The notes under the pieces are model-generated. The model was not told the DNA's origin. It saw nothing but the letters and a program-made list of their open reading frames with translations, and searched no databases. Positions 34,901-47,200 of a stretch of 64,000 bases of DNA are shown here, one piece after another; the stretch's first letter is position 1, and each line of letters opens with the position of its first letter. The stretch is from Meandrina meandrites (taxonomy: Eukaryota > Cnidaria > Anthozoa > Scleractinia > Meandrinidae). Location: positions 13,957,102-14,021,101 of the forward strand of contig OY855906.1 of assembly GCA_963693305.1 (NCBI GenBank). The letters are read 5' to 3'. The translations under genes and the position numbers were made by a program.

Positions 34901-37900
34901 TTTAATTTCACATATTCACTTATTCGAATATGTTCTTTTATCGTACTAGTAGCTGAGTGTTCCTCAATGGAATCAACTTGATCCAAATGATTAAGAAACA
35001 GATTTTGACAGCCCTGTAACAAACAAGCAGATTAGTCATCTTTATATAGTCAACTGCAGTAGTGAATATACTGATGTTTTGTTTTTTGTAGGATTTATGC
35101 TGAAATCAACAGGTTAAGAGAAAGAAGGGCGAAGCAGAGACACTCTATTCTTCGAAGATTCAGCTCGCGTAGAAATTCATCATTTAGAAGAAAGAGATCC
35201 ATGCGACAAAAACGCGAATTGCAACAGAAAAAAGGAGCCGATCCTGAGGTACGTCAAATCTTATAATTTAAATTAAAAAAAAAAATTAAAAGGCCCTATT
35301 GGGCCACGACTGTTTTTTTAAGCGATGACTTCATCATTTAATGTGTTCGTGCGAGTTCTTGTCGCTTTTATTTAACAAGTGACGAATTAAATCGTCAAAG
35401 TCGAACGTGCATCACTTGTAAAGATCTATACGGATTTACGTTGTTTTTCATTTTGTTTTGCATTGGTTGTAAAAGAAGCAAGCTCCAAGCAGACAAATTC
35501 AAGTTTGCGTGTTTTCGTGCTAGCATGTGTACACTCTTTTTCCTGTACAGCGTGTACGATTGACGTTCAATTTCCGGAATGTGTTTTGATAGTGCCATGA
35601 GCATGATCTTGCGTTCTTTGATTGCTGTGAAGATTAACGTCGCATGAAATTTATTTTGAAATCGGCTGCGTTGACCTTTGTCGCGTGACACTGATAATTC
35701 TGATTTTTGTGGTGAACTCAATGGTACGTGGAACGACTTTTTGGTGGAATTCGATTGCGTGTATATCTGGATAACTTTAGGGGCAAGTTGTTTTCTTCTA
35801 TGTATTTTTCTATTCGTGTTTGAAAACATATGATCACTTTTAACGATCCGCACATCGTCTTTTATTTTAATATGCTTTTAAAATATGACTTTGCCTGTCT
35901 TCTGCGACCGCTATTTTGGTTTCTTGTACTGTGAGTTTTGTTGTTCCTTCTTTACTTGCGGTAGGGTCCTCTGGCTTTTGGGATAGGTAGTCTTCTGCTA
36001 GGAATAAATCTCGCTCCAGATTTTATCTCTTCGTTGAAACTCGAGTGTTCTCCGCTGCGACCTGTGCTGATGATTTTGCTTGCATGCGATGAACATTTAT
36101 CTGTTGTGGGTTATAAAACTCAGCAAGGGTACTTCTTAACTCCGAGGCCTATAAAAGTTGTTTGAAATGCGTTGATTTAGGTTGTCGCTGTGAAGCACAC
36201 GATGCAATTGTTCCTTCTTGTAGGTTCTATTTAACAAGTGACGAATTAAATCGTCGAAGTCGAACGTGCATCACTTGTAAAGATCTATACGGATTTACGC
36301 TGTTTTTCATTGTGATTTGCATTGGGAGTAAAAGAAGCAAGCTCCAAGCAGACAAATTCAAGTTTGCGTGTTTTCGTGCTAGCGTGTGTATACTCTTTTC
36401 TCTGTACAGCGTTTACGATTAACGTTCAATTTCCGGAATGTGTTTTGATAGTGCCATGAGCATGATAGGTTTGATTGCTGTAAAGATTAAGCGTCGCATA
36501 AAATTTATTTTAAAATCGGCTAGGTTGACCTTTGTCGCGTGACACTGATAATCTTCTGTCAGCTAGCGATTACGCAAACTTCGCTTTCAATTTCGCTTTC
36601 ACCGTCACATGCAAACTTAAGAAAATTCTGTTAATTTTTCTATAGGGCAGAAACAACATACACCTGATTTAAAGTAAAATAAAAATAAAACATGTTCACA
36701 ATCGATTTTCAAATTATCATCACATACCCATCAAAACAAAACCATCAGCGCGTAAAGTACAGTGGTCTGTCATCGGTCTTAATAAACCGCAACGTCAAAG
36801 TGAGAGTGGCGTTACATGTAGGTCTGCCAACCATCTGTCAACGGCCTTTTGTTTACAGATGACCGAGTGAAGGAGTGAAGGAAGGATGGCTTCAAATCGC
36901 CCCTCAATCCGTAACTCCCGTTTTGCATACGCAAAAACAGTCGTAATAATAAAAAATTTGTAAAAGGTAAAGAAGGAACACATCCTGCTGTTTCTGTTGT
37001 AGGCTATGAGTGTAACCTTATTGTTCTATGAACTTTTCCATGTTCATCTAGAAGCAACCTGATAGGCTAAATGCTCTTTTTGTTCTTCACTCTTCAGATA
37101 TCCATCGCTGTTGACAGAAGACCTAATGTATCTGTGACGGAAAATGTGAGGAGTTCAACGTCGGTGGATTTAAATACTTCCTTGGATCCAGTTCGTGTTG
37201 TTATGACTACAGACAAAGAGTCTGAAGAGGATAAGCTGAGGTAATTGCATTCACCAGATAAATGCCGTAGCTATGTCAGTAGTAGTATATTTTGTCTTAA
37301 CAAGCGCGATCTCGTTTTTGCGTTACATCATACGAATGCTCGTTAAGATAAAACTGACAATTGTATCTCATCAACAGGTTGGAGGAACAGAAAAAGGCTT
37401 TTAAATCCTTTGATTTGTCTCTTAAGTCATGTGAAAAGCGTGTTCACGATCTTGACGAGGAATCGCTTCAGAAATTTTCAGCTGTTGAAACAGTTGGGAA
37501 CGAACTTAAGAAGCAGTTGGATGATATTATGGTAAGTAGGGAATATAGAAAGAACTACTGTACAATACGGACCATCATGATGCATCATGTATTCTCCTAT
37601 TCTTTTGGAAAAGTAATTTTTGTTACCTAACGGTGACAACGAGACTAACAGCTAAAAATTGACAGCGATGCCACAACAACTAAAAAGGCGAGACTGTATT
37701 TGTTTCTCCACGTTCCTAAGTGAAATATTTTCCTTTCTACAAAAGTTATAATTGCAACCTTTTGAAACTTTTACATTTAGCGTGACTATTATATTGATAC
37801 GAGTATAGTTTTTTTGATCACTATTAAAAATTGTTAGTTGATTATTGAAAATAAACTCTTTTAGAGGTTTGAAGAAGACCTGAAGAAATCAAGATCCGAA

Positions 37901-40900
37901 TTTCAGTCAGAAGTGGACAAGTTCGAGAAAGCTAAAGAAGAAGGCTTGTTTAACGACACAGATCGTGAAACCCTCGAAAAGAGAGTGGAAGATCTAAAGA
38001 ACAGTTGGGATGGATTATGGGGAGAACACGTCAATAACAAAGATCGGTAGGAAAAATCAAATCATGTGCTAGCATTTGCTATTGTATTATATGTATTTTA
38101 TTTAAGAAATAGAAAACATGTATCGTGTTTCTATCGAGTTATAGAAACACGAGTGGAAGTTTGAGAGAACGAGAAATGAAGTGCAGCTTTTTCGAGTTCT
38201 GCTAAACTTTCAAGAGTGTTTCTATAACTCGTCAGAAACACGAAAAACATGTTTTCTATTTCTATTAGAAAACACCGCGACGAAAAATACGAAAACAACT
38301 TGTTAACTTTGACTATCAAAATGTAAATTCTCTTTGCTCGCGCCATCATCACGTCAACAGCTCGTGCTAGTTTTGTGTTTCTGTCGAGTAATAGAAACAC
38401 GATTTTTAACCAATCAGCGCGCGTATTTTCTTAGGACTGTTTTCTAAATGACCATAGAGCGGTTTTAAATTGATTGGCGAAAGTAATCCGGAATCGCTTT
38501 CGTTTTACTTAACTACGCTCTGTGATTGCTCCTGACTGGCTGTAAAACATAAGATTTCCTGTGATTGGCTAAAGCGCTGCATGGAATTTTTAAAACATTT
38601 GCAGAGCTCAGCAATCGCGGAATGAAAGCAAACACATAATTCAAATAGCTTTGGAAAGTCAATTGAAAAGCTCTCACAGCAGAAATATCCAGTAAAAAAA
38701 TGACCTTTGTTCTTTCTTTTCATAATTGTACACGGTAGCATCATTAAAGCCACCATGGATCTTAACGACAAATCAATACAGAAGATGAACGAGGACTTTG
38801 ATAAAATCGAAAAGCAAATTAACACACCTGAGGTATACGACGACGAACGCCTGTCCCTGGAGGAAAATATACTCAAACTGAAGGTAAAGTAGCAGCATAA
38901 AACAAACTACGAAAACATCAACGATTCTTTCGCACAAGCCTCAAACCGATTAATATAATGGTGAAGGAAATCCTACTTTCAAAGTTTGGAGAGTACTTAT
39001 CTCATTTTTGTGTCATTGGTTAATTTCAGATATAATGAAAAATTGATTATTTTCCAAGTGTGATTAATATCAAATTCACTATACAATATCAATAGCAGTT
39101 GTTGAAGATAGGTCGTGGGAATGAAGGAATTTAGAGAGTGATGGAGTCTTTTATGTACCGCCAAATTTTCGGGACTTTCTTGAGAATACCTAAAATAGAG
39201 AAATTCAACTTTGTGTTTAAGGCAAAAAAGGCCAAAATTGAAAACGATACGAGGAACTGAAACTTGGTTCTTTTATTATCATTCAGAGGCTGATGGAAGA
39301 CCTAGACACGTACAGTGCTCCAATAAACGAAGTGAATGTCACAGCGAACAACTTGTTGGAGAGAGGGTTAATGGACAAAAGAGAGTTTGATAAGATTCAC
39401 GAGAGAACAGGTGCTCTTAGAGAAAGGCAGAGACGGCTGAGGAATATATGCAGGGAGAATGGAGATAGGTAAATTTGAAATCTGTTAGTGGAAACTGGTG
39501 AAAATTCATAAAGCTTGGAAAATGAACATCTCAGTATCTACCATACCAGACACTGTTTTACGAATATCCTTATTTGTTTTACTCCGTTTCATAATTAAAA
39601 AAGTATTCTATTGGATTCGACAATTACTTTAGCATTTACAAGAAAACCGGGCTGTGTAGGCTGGTCTAACGTCACTTTTGAATTTGTCTATCACAACTGA
39701 ACTCGTGTAAAACAACATCAGAAATCACGTTGGTTGGTTAGCAAGTTAGTTATCTATTTCAACACACTGGAATATTAATATCGAGTAGAATAATTAATAG
39801 AACGAAACCCTGGTGTGCAACCATTAAAGTGAAATCTATGGAGCAGTAGTTTTGGGGATTTTTTGGCCACTTTTAGAACTGAAAGAGTTAATTGAACACT
39901 TGCATTCAGTCTCCTTCGGATATTTGATCAATACGAAGAAGAGCTCTTTAAATGGTATGTGGAAAAAAGAACAATTGGGTGTATAAAACAACTTTTTTCT
40001 TTTCTAGACTGGGAACGGAGCTTCTTGAGCTGAATCAGAGCTCCAGCAGAAATGAATCACCATTAGACGTGGAAGAAGAAACGATCCAGATTAGCGATGA
40101 TTACAGCATGCTTGCTCAGTCCCTGGATGACTTTCTTACTGACGATATATCTGATGAAGGATTTGCAGAATTGGACTCTTCTAAGGTAGGAACGCATATC
40201 AGTGTTTCTGAAAATCCGTAGTTTTAACTTAAATGCAAAAATGGCCATAAATATTTATCACCACTTAGGGAAGAAACATCTGGGTACTGGGAAGAAGTTC
40301 CATTATACTAATAAACTATTACCGCGAGATACATGCAGTCTCTCTGACTGATTGATTCTCTAATTGTAGCACTCTTCAGTAGCTTAAAAAAAAAACCTTT
40401 CCTACTTTATTTGGCAAGTGAAACGGATTTGAGCAATATGTTACAGATATGTGATCATTCATTCTTCTAACTATTAAGGATCTATATCCATTGCCGCTCA
40501 AAAATCCTTTAAATGTAACCATTCACAGTCCACATGAAATGAATGTACAGTTTTAACGCTGAATAAAACACTTCCACAAAATGGCCCGTACAAAAACCCT
40601 TTCTTATTCAAACTCCCTTTAGAACTGATAAAGGACACAGAGCTAGTGATCGTTACCATGGCACCACTGGAATATCGGGCAACCTCTCTCTTCTATATAA
40701 AAAATTTCCATCAACCCTGGATTGTGTCTCTTATAACTCTTTACGGCTTCGGTGTTAGCCTACCTGGTGAAAACTTCGTGCATAACGATTTTCTTATCAT
40801 CATCCTTGTTTTATACAATGAATTCTTTCTGTAGACTTATCTAGAAATGAAGATGAATGATTTTGATACACAAGTCCAGTCCATGAACCGTTGGATGAAT

Positions 40901-41811
40901 GACACCGAAAAGTTGGTGAATTCGCTCCATGTGGGAATGGATCCTAATGAAGTTTCTAAAAGAGTTCAGGAAATCAAGGTTTGTGATTTAATCCTCTATC
41001 CAAAGACATCGTCTCTAATGAATATAAGCGACAGACAACTTGAAAGCTTATTACTAAAAAAGAGTTAAGTTTTGATTACACTGTCAAGTGTTTAGAAACG
41101 TGGTGAACTAATAATAAGTACGCTAGACTCCGTGGACCGAGAAATCCTAGTTCGACTTTGGCCAGGGTTATTGTCCTGTGTTTGTCATTGGGAAATGAGA
41201 TGCTTTACTCTCACAGTGCCTCTCTCCACCCAGGAGTATAAATAGTATCGGTAAAATGATGGGGGTACTGGAAAAGAATCTATAGAGGTAATCTGCAAAT
41301 TACTGCCTTCTTGAACCACTACGCTTCGCAAAGGCTTTTCTTACCAGTAAGCAAATTTATACAAAAGGTTAAGAGGTTTGAAAAACGTTTAAAATTTTGT
41401 GTGAACGGAATAAAAAGTAAAAATAACATTGTCCGTTGTGTTGAGAACTAAAGGATATCCTTAGATAGTTAGATAGTTAGAATGATAGCTTTCTGCTTTA
41501 CACAAATTTTAAAAGTTTGATTGGATGTTTACGATTTTCTTCAAAAGATGCGTTGTGAAGAGATAGAGAAGAAGGAAGCTAAGATGAAACACATAAATAA
41601 ACTTGGCGAAGAAATAACAAGCGAATCACTTAACATGACAACCACGGAAGCAGTTGAAGGGAAACTGGAAGATCTGAACAAAAGATGGCGTGACACAAAG
41701 GAGATGTTGAGTGACTACCGTGACAAGGGTGAAGATGACGTTCCCGAATACGGAAACTGCTGTTGTTTTCAAATGGTCAAAAAAGCGTTTCATGCTTGCT
41801 TTTACAGTTAA
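28959..41811 (+). CDS. Spectrin-repeat-type coiled-coil protein (17 exons, 820 residues)
   Basis: Exons: 28,959-28,975; 31,100-31,220; 31,481-31,578; 31,964-32,105; 32,657-32,838; 33,549-33,720; 34,364-34,545; 35,092-35,248; 37,098-37,240; 37,378-37,531; 37,865-38,046; 38,739-38,883; 39,287-39,468; 40,008-40,185; 40,835-40,978; 41,548-41,811. That is 16 firm coding exons, and a 5' UTR exon would make 17. The sum is 2463 nt. The frame is kept at every junction. From residue ~127 a ~99-120-residue unit repeats. Each unit ends its first exon with a helix pattern such as STRWNVLGNDV, VAKWESIDNRL or LKNSWDGLWGE, the conserved-Trp signature of spectrin repeats. Basic stretches (GRRRKSKR near residue 108; an Arg-rich segment about 310-345) could be nuclear signals. 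There is no transmembrane segment, actin-binding domain or KASH tail. The end reads GNCCCFQMVKK, possibly lipidated. It is likely a cytoskeletal or scaffold protein; no named ortholog is recognised. Confidence 0.85.
35371..35698 (+). repeat. Direct repeat, first copy (intron of the spectrin-like gene)
   Basis: Nearly identical to 36,230-36,552, from TTTAACAAGTGACGAATTAA to TTTGTCGCGTGACACTGATA. Both copies keep the same + frame open for about 64 codons, ending in TGA here and TAA in the other. The 152-codon minus frame overlapping it is not supported by any family resemblance. Confidence 0.85.
36230..36552 (+). repeat. Direct repeat, second copy
   Basis: Second copy of 35,371-35,698, offset by about 859 bp. 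The upstream part (36,162-36,229) extends the shared frame with a Cys-rich start (CVDLGCRCE). The origin is unknown; it is probably a fragment of a mobile element. Confidence 0.85.
38115..38415. repeat. Repeat cluster with CGTGTTTCTA/TAGAAACACG inverted units
   Basis: CGTGTTTCTATCGAGTTATAGAAACACG-like palindromic units occur near 38,122-38,152, 38,215-38,250 and 38,375-38,402. It fills the intron between exons 37,865-38,046 and 38,739-38,883. It is probably a dispersed foldback repeat. Confidence 0.6.
41098..41290 (+). mobile_element. Diverged tRNA-derived SINE in the last intron of the spectrin-like gene
   Basis: GTACGCTAGACTCCGTGG, CTAGTTCGACTTTGGCC, TTTACTCTCACAGTGCCTCT and CCCAGGAGTATAAATAG match the SINE at 3831-4133, with about one change in five to eight bases. 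Confidence 0.75.
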
Positions 41812-41872
41812 TTATGATCAGTCAGATACATCTTCCACGCGGAGAAGTCACTCTATGTTTTCCATGCACTTA

Positions 41873-42126
41873 GGTCGTGTTCACACCTATTGCCCGAGCA
41901 CTGGTACCAGGACACTGGCAAAAAATATCGTCGTGTTCAGACATAGAAAACTAAAGAAACCAAGTACCCTTAAGTGCCCAAATACAAGATCGAGACCTTG
42001 TACTAAGGCTTGGCCAACGCGCCCGAATTATGAAGCAGATACTTGAAAAAGTTAGTACGTTGACATAAGTGCCCAGCAAGAATCGTACTCAGACACCGTG
42101 CCCGGTCACCAAGTGTGAACACAGCC
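41873..42126. mobile_element. TTA-flanked MITE (PIF/Harbinger-like) in the presumed 3' UTR
   Basis: The ends are GGTCGTGTTCACACCTATTG and, reversed, GGCTGTGTTCACACTTGGTG. TTA lies on both sides (41,870-41,872 and 42,127-42,129). It begins 61 bp after the stop codon of the spectrin-like gene, so it probably forms part of the 3' UTR or sits at its end. The terminal motif GTGTTCACAC also ends the larger element at 12,338-13,162. Confidence 0.82.
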
Positions 42127-42129
42127 TTA

Positions 42130-44233
42130 GAAAGCTGGTCTTTCAATCGTATTTCTTAAAGGAATAGAATGGGGAAGTATTTTATTTTTGAATATTTATA
42201 AAGGGGATATTGTAAAAAGATGATTTACCACAAATCGAGAAAAGAAAACACAAAATATAATGAAAGCAACAAAAATGTAAAAAAAACAACATCATAAAAC
42301 AAATGCATTACTAGCCGTCTGTAATCTGATTAGGAAGTCTGCACTTGAGGGGTTTCCTGGGAGCAGAGTCCAATTGATTCGCTGAATTGGATGACACAGG
42401 AGCCGTAAAGGACCGTTAGAAGTGGTAAGGGTAAAAAAGGGAGAAAAAGGCCATGTCTTTATTCATACCATTTCCTGACCAATAATTCAATTTTTGTGTT
42501 CGATCGAATCGACCTGCTGATAGGCTTGGATCGCGTCCTAGCGAAAACGTATCCTCTGTTAATTGAAAGCACAGTGTAACTTAGGAAGTTGGCCATGTAT
42601 CTTAATAGGTAACCACTCAATATCAAACTAAGAATTATGTGGATTAGGTCCGGGACCATGATTATTGTTTAAGGTTGTAACTTTCTGTCTCAGTTACTGA
42701 GATACTACATGTAGCTTCAAGCAAAGAAGAGAATCTTTTTAAAACCCAAGTGACCTCATAAACACACTGACGGACACATCAATGGGGGCATCGATGAGTC
42801 TTCTCCATATCGGACTCCTAAACAATAAGTATGTCAGACAAACAAAAAATTGTATCTACTTTTGTATTTTCATTAGACTGCATCCTTATCTGTATTTTAT
42901 AAGTACCATTGAAATTTTCAAGATTACTGACTATCGGTAATCCCAAACAACAATAAAAATATGAATATAATAAAGGGGATATAACTAGACCATCGATAAC
43001 TTGACGGATAACTTTACATATCCTGAATATTAAAGAAAAACGCAACCCAGTTTCCTTAATAACATTTACTTAACATTTTTTATTATACGGCTGGTCCCGG
43101 GAGCGGGCAAGATGAAGAAAACCCTGCGTTGTGTTTGGCTACCAGAACGTGCAAGATAGGACTGTATCCTCGACTTCGTCTCGGTCCAAGTAAAAGAACT
43201 TGGCCAGTATCCTGCCATTTTGTCCGTATTTTTGTCAATAAGCCGTATATCCTCCCCAATCTCTGTCACATCAGCGAGCGCTGCGCCGACTTGTACTGTA
43301 CTTGAAGTCAAAGCCAGAGATCTAAGCACTGAACCTTTGAGGTGCCTTTACTTATACGTACAGCCCTTCACGTCTTTGGGCATAACAGCTTTCCCGACGC
43401 CCGGCCCGGGCCTGATGGTTTGGCTAGCCCGATGATGCTGTTGATAGACCGCGGGCCTTGTTTTAGCAAAACTTGCAAGGAAAAGGGCAAAGTTAGTTTA
43501 TGGAAGTTACTCCCCGTCGTATGATACAGTGTACGAATGCGTCTTTTCATCATATTAATTAATCATGATCAGTACTCGAGATCTCACGGTAACCCAATAC
43601 ACAGTACGAAATGGACGACTTTAAAATGCAGGGCTGATCAAACAGCTCAAAAGTGATATTTAGTTTGGCCCAATATTTCGGTTGGACAAAACTAATCTTC
43701 ATCAGGGGCATACATATATTGTCCCTATTACAATTGGCATTATTTGCCTCTGATGAAGGTTTGTTTTCTCCAACCGAAATATTGTAAAGTTCCGGCCACG
43801 ACTCCTGTTTGTCAAAGTTGTCCTACAGGGGTGTTTACCATTTAAGCCAAAAATTGCGGAAATTAAGTAAGTAAGCCTTTATTTCATCAGGGAAACTCTT
43901 TCAGCTTCACAATTAAAACTGATATCAACAGAGGCCGTGCTAAAACTAATATTAAAAGGAAAAATACATTAAAAATTCTAAAAAAAATTTGCCCGGTTTC
44001 CAAGTTCCAGTCTCCCATCAACGAAAAACAATAACAGGAAACCGAATTACAGATGGTAAGCGCCATCTCTTTCGGTTGGTTTGCTGTTTTTGGAAAATCC
44101 CATTAAAAAATTATTCAATGGCAAACCCAATTCTCAAACTGTTCCTCCCACAAAGAAGTCACGAGCGCTTGAAGGTTGTAGCCTGGAACTAAGGTCTCAC
44201 GAAGAGAGGGCACTGGAACCGAGGCTTGTCAAA
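42130..44233. other. Intergenic DNA between the spectrin-like gene and UBE3D
   Basis: No supported exon. An inverted pair CAATATTTCGGTTGG / CCAACCGAAATATTG (43,671-43,792) suggests a small foldback repeat. 43,085-43,450 is richer in GC and open in several frames, but no family is recognised there. Confidence 0.4.
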
Positions 44234-47200
44234 ATGGCGGACAATTCGAGCGCTTTGCCGATTTGGTGTGATGTTGGCAAGAACTTGAATGCGGCTTATA
44301 TGGTAGTTAGTTTAGGAGATGTTACGAAAGGCAGACGTACCAGTGATGCTCATTCAAAGAAAATCGTGAAAATTTATTCAAGGCATTTGACGATTAATAG
44401 CCACGAGGCCAGCACGTCCGCTGAAACGAATGGAGACAAGAACACGCTGGTTTATCCAGGTAAGTATTCAAGGGTAGTTTGGGAGAAAATAACGAGTTTG
44501 CTGTAAATATGCTTGTTAGAATGAAAGGTCTTCTAAAAAACTCTTGAGGTGCCACCGGACAATGACCAATGAGTGGCATTAACTCTGCTGACATGCACTG
44601 ACAAGATTGAGAAAGGTAGAAAGTCAGAAGGTCGGGGAGGGATTAGCCATGTTCTAAACGAGCAGGGGACTGGGTACGAACATATTTTCTCTTCGGTACA
44701 AACGTTCAATATCGATTGAATTGAAAAATGGGGCACGTCATCTGAAAGAGCATCCAAAAATTAGTAAATTAACCAAATTTGACGGTTATTGGTTTAAACC
44801 CAAAGGCATGGTACACTTAGTATGGATTGGAGGGACAGGCGTCCTCCAATCCATACTAAGCTCTCTTATTTTAAAAGTGTACCATGCCTTTGGGTTTAAC
44901 CAAATAACCATCAAATTTGGTAAATTTCCTAATTTTTGGATGCTCTTTCAGATGACGTGCCCCATTTTCAATTTAATTGATATTGAATCTTCGTACCAAG
45001 AAAAAATATGTTCGTACCCAGTCCCCTGCTCGTTTAGAACATGGCCAATTGGGGCTAAACACCGCATTACTGCAAAAAGTTGGGTTAACCTTGGTGTAAG
45101 AACCTGTGAAATTTTTCTTTGTTTTATTGTTTCCCTGCTCTATGTTGTTTTGAGGCTGTTTTTTGTAGCTGGTGAGTTTCTGGTGTGTAACAAATGCAGA
45201 CTGCAGACTAGCCTTTTTCAGTATATATTGAAAAAAGGGATAATAGGGATAGTTAACACTACAGCTGCCCCTTCGCTGTTATTCTTTTTTTTTCTCAGTG
45301 CATCCGTTACTACATTCAATTCATTCAGTTTTCTGTTTAGAACAGTCTTGTCAGTCTTGCAATAATATCACATGGTTTCTGGCTTCTCTTTGTTAAGACC
45401 ATGGGACAAGGACGTGCCCTTCAGGATGAATAAATTGTAGATAAGCAAAACAAAGCCAAATTATGCAAAAATCCTGAAAGATTAATGATCACGTAAATTT
45501 AATTACACGAACGCATCCCCAACTTCCTGAGATCATTTTGCCTTTTTAGCTGTAATGATTGATCTCAGTGAGGATAAACTTTAGTAATAGCCAAACGTTT
45601 TAAAACTACCAATTGAGACCAACTGTCTCTAGATTTTTTGTTTCAATATATTAGGTCTGGGAGCTCAAGAAATAATGGCGAAATTGACAGCTGAGCTCGA
45701 AACGGATGCCAAAAGATTTCTCACCTCTGTCAATGAAAATGCCTGCTGTGAGTTTGAATTATCTCATGAACTCTTTTGGATTTTCTTAGACCTTGTAAAA
45801 TAAGGAGAGCAAATTTTCTTTTCGACGTTGTTGCGTTCATTCTTGCTTACGCTGATGGGTTATCATCATCACCCAATCACCACGCAAAAGTTATTTCATC
45901 TCAAATCATCATTGACCAATCACCGAACAAGCATTTATCACCTCTCTCAATGCCTGCTTGCGGGCATTCTGCACAATTCCCGATACCACTTTGCACGTTC
46001 ATTTTGGGCAAATCAAGATTTTCTTTACATATGAACATAACTATGTGGGGGACTTCAAGGATGCCCCCTCAGAGACCAAAACCCTGCGAGACAGTGCGAG
46101 CTAACCCTAAACAGGCTAACCAGAACACTATTTAGGCTAACCATAGTGCTATATAGGCTAACCGGGACCTTATTTAGGCTGCCAAAGCACTTATTCAGGC
46201 CATAAAGAGTGCCTGTCTGCAGTCTGCATTTGTCACACACTGGTGAGTTTCACAGGTTCTTACACTGTAAATAAGTATGCACGGGCAAAAGGAGAGACAA
46301 AAACAAGGGATGGGACCATGAAAACAGTGAGACCACTTTTAACTGGTTACCTGTCAAATTCTAGACTAACCAAAACTGCTTACAATCATTGACTATAATG
46401 TGAACTTTAACTTGTGTGACAAAATAATGCTGTTCAAGCATGAATGTTTCCAAAATGACCACAAAACCAGAAATTGAGAAATTGTTTAAACATGGTGAAG
46501 AATAAGTTTTCATACTGGGTGCTGGCAACCACAGGTAGCCCAAGCTGTATGTGTAAAATTGATATTGACCCTTGTATTGTTAGGTAATTGGTACGATTTG
46601 CATATTTATAAGGATTTGTATGGGGAAAGGAATATATGGAGAACAAACCGTTGGAAATAAAAGTGCAATAAATTGCGCTGAATTCATTAAAAAACCACAC
46701 AGCACAGAAAGAAAGCTAGGTAGGAGTTCAGGTGGGCAGTTTTTATTCTAATTCAGGAGTATTTTTTTGTTCTTTTCGGCTTTATTTCTTTCCTTAAATC
46801 GATTTTACACGTACAGCTTGGGCCACCTGTACTGCCAACCTAAAAAGTAAGAAATGTATCCCACCGGTTCGGAGAATATTGCAATAACGCAAATCAAAAT
46901 TTAAGGGCTCTTCTTACTTAGCAAGTGAGGAATATTTAAATTCCACAATCATATAGTGCAATAACCCTTAAGCAAACATTCTTGGGACCAAAAAGGATCC
47001 ACTTATGGGCGGGAGGGGGGATAAAAAGTGGTGCTTGCATGCGGCTTGGACCAATATCTGCTCACAAGATTTATCCGACAATGGGAGGTGTCTCTTAGCT
47101 TTTAGTGGTTTAGCTGCAATTTTTCTCCCTTTTGTAGCATACAGATAGATACAAGTGATATAGCAGAAGATACCAGGTGAAATTCACATTTTTGGACTGG

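Noticed and set aside
35395..35853. 152-codon minus frame
   Set aside because: It overlaps an intronic direct repeat. The second copy breaks this minus frame while keeping the + frame.
38505..38876. 123-codon minus frame
   Set aside because: It is antisense to the coding exon 38,739-38,883 and to a repeat-derived intron, and lacks splice or family support.
40646..40834. 62-codon + frame ending at an exon border
   Set aside because: It lies in the intron directly before exon 40,835. The true acceptor (TTTCTGTAG) excludes it.
44721..45365. 214-codon + frame
   Set aside because: It runs through both arms of the 190-bp palindrome, so its openness reflects the repeat. There is no family resemblance and it lies within a UBE3D intron.
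45776..46135. 119-codon + frame
   Set aside because: It follows UBE3D exon 2 in an intron and runs into a 21-bp tandem repeat. No family features.
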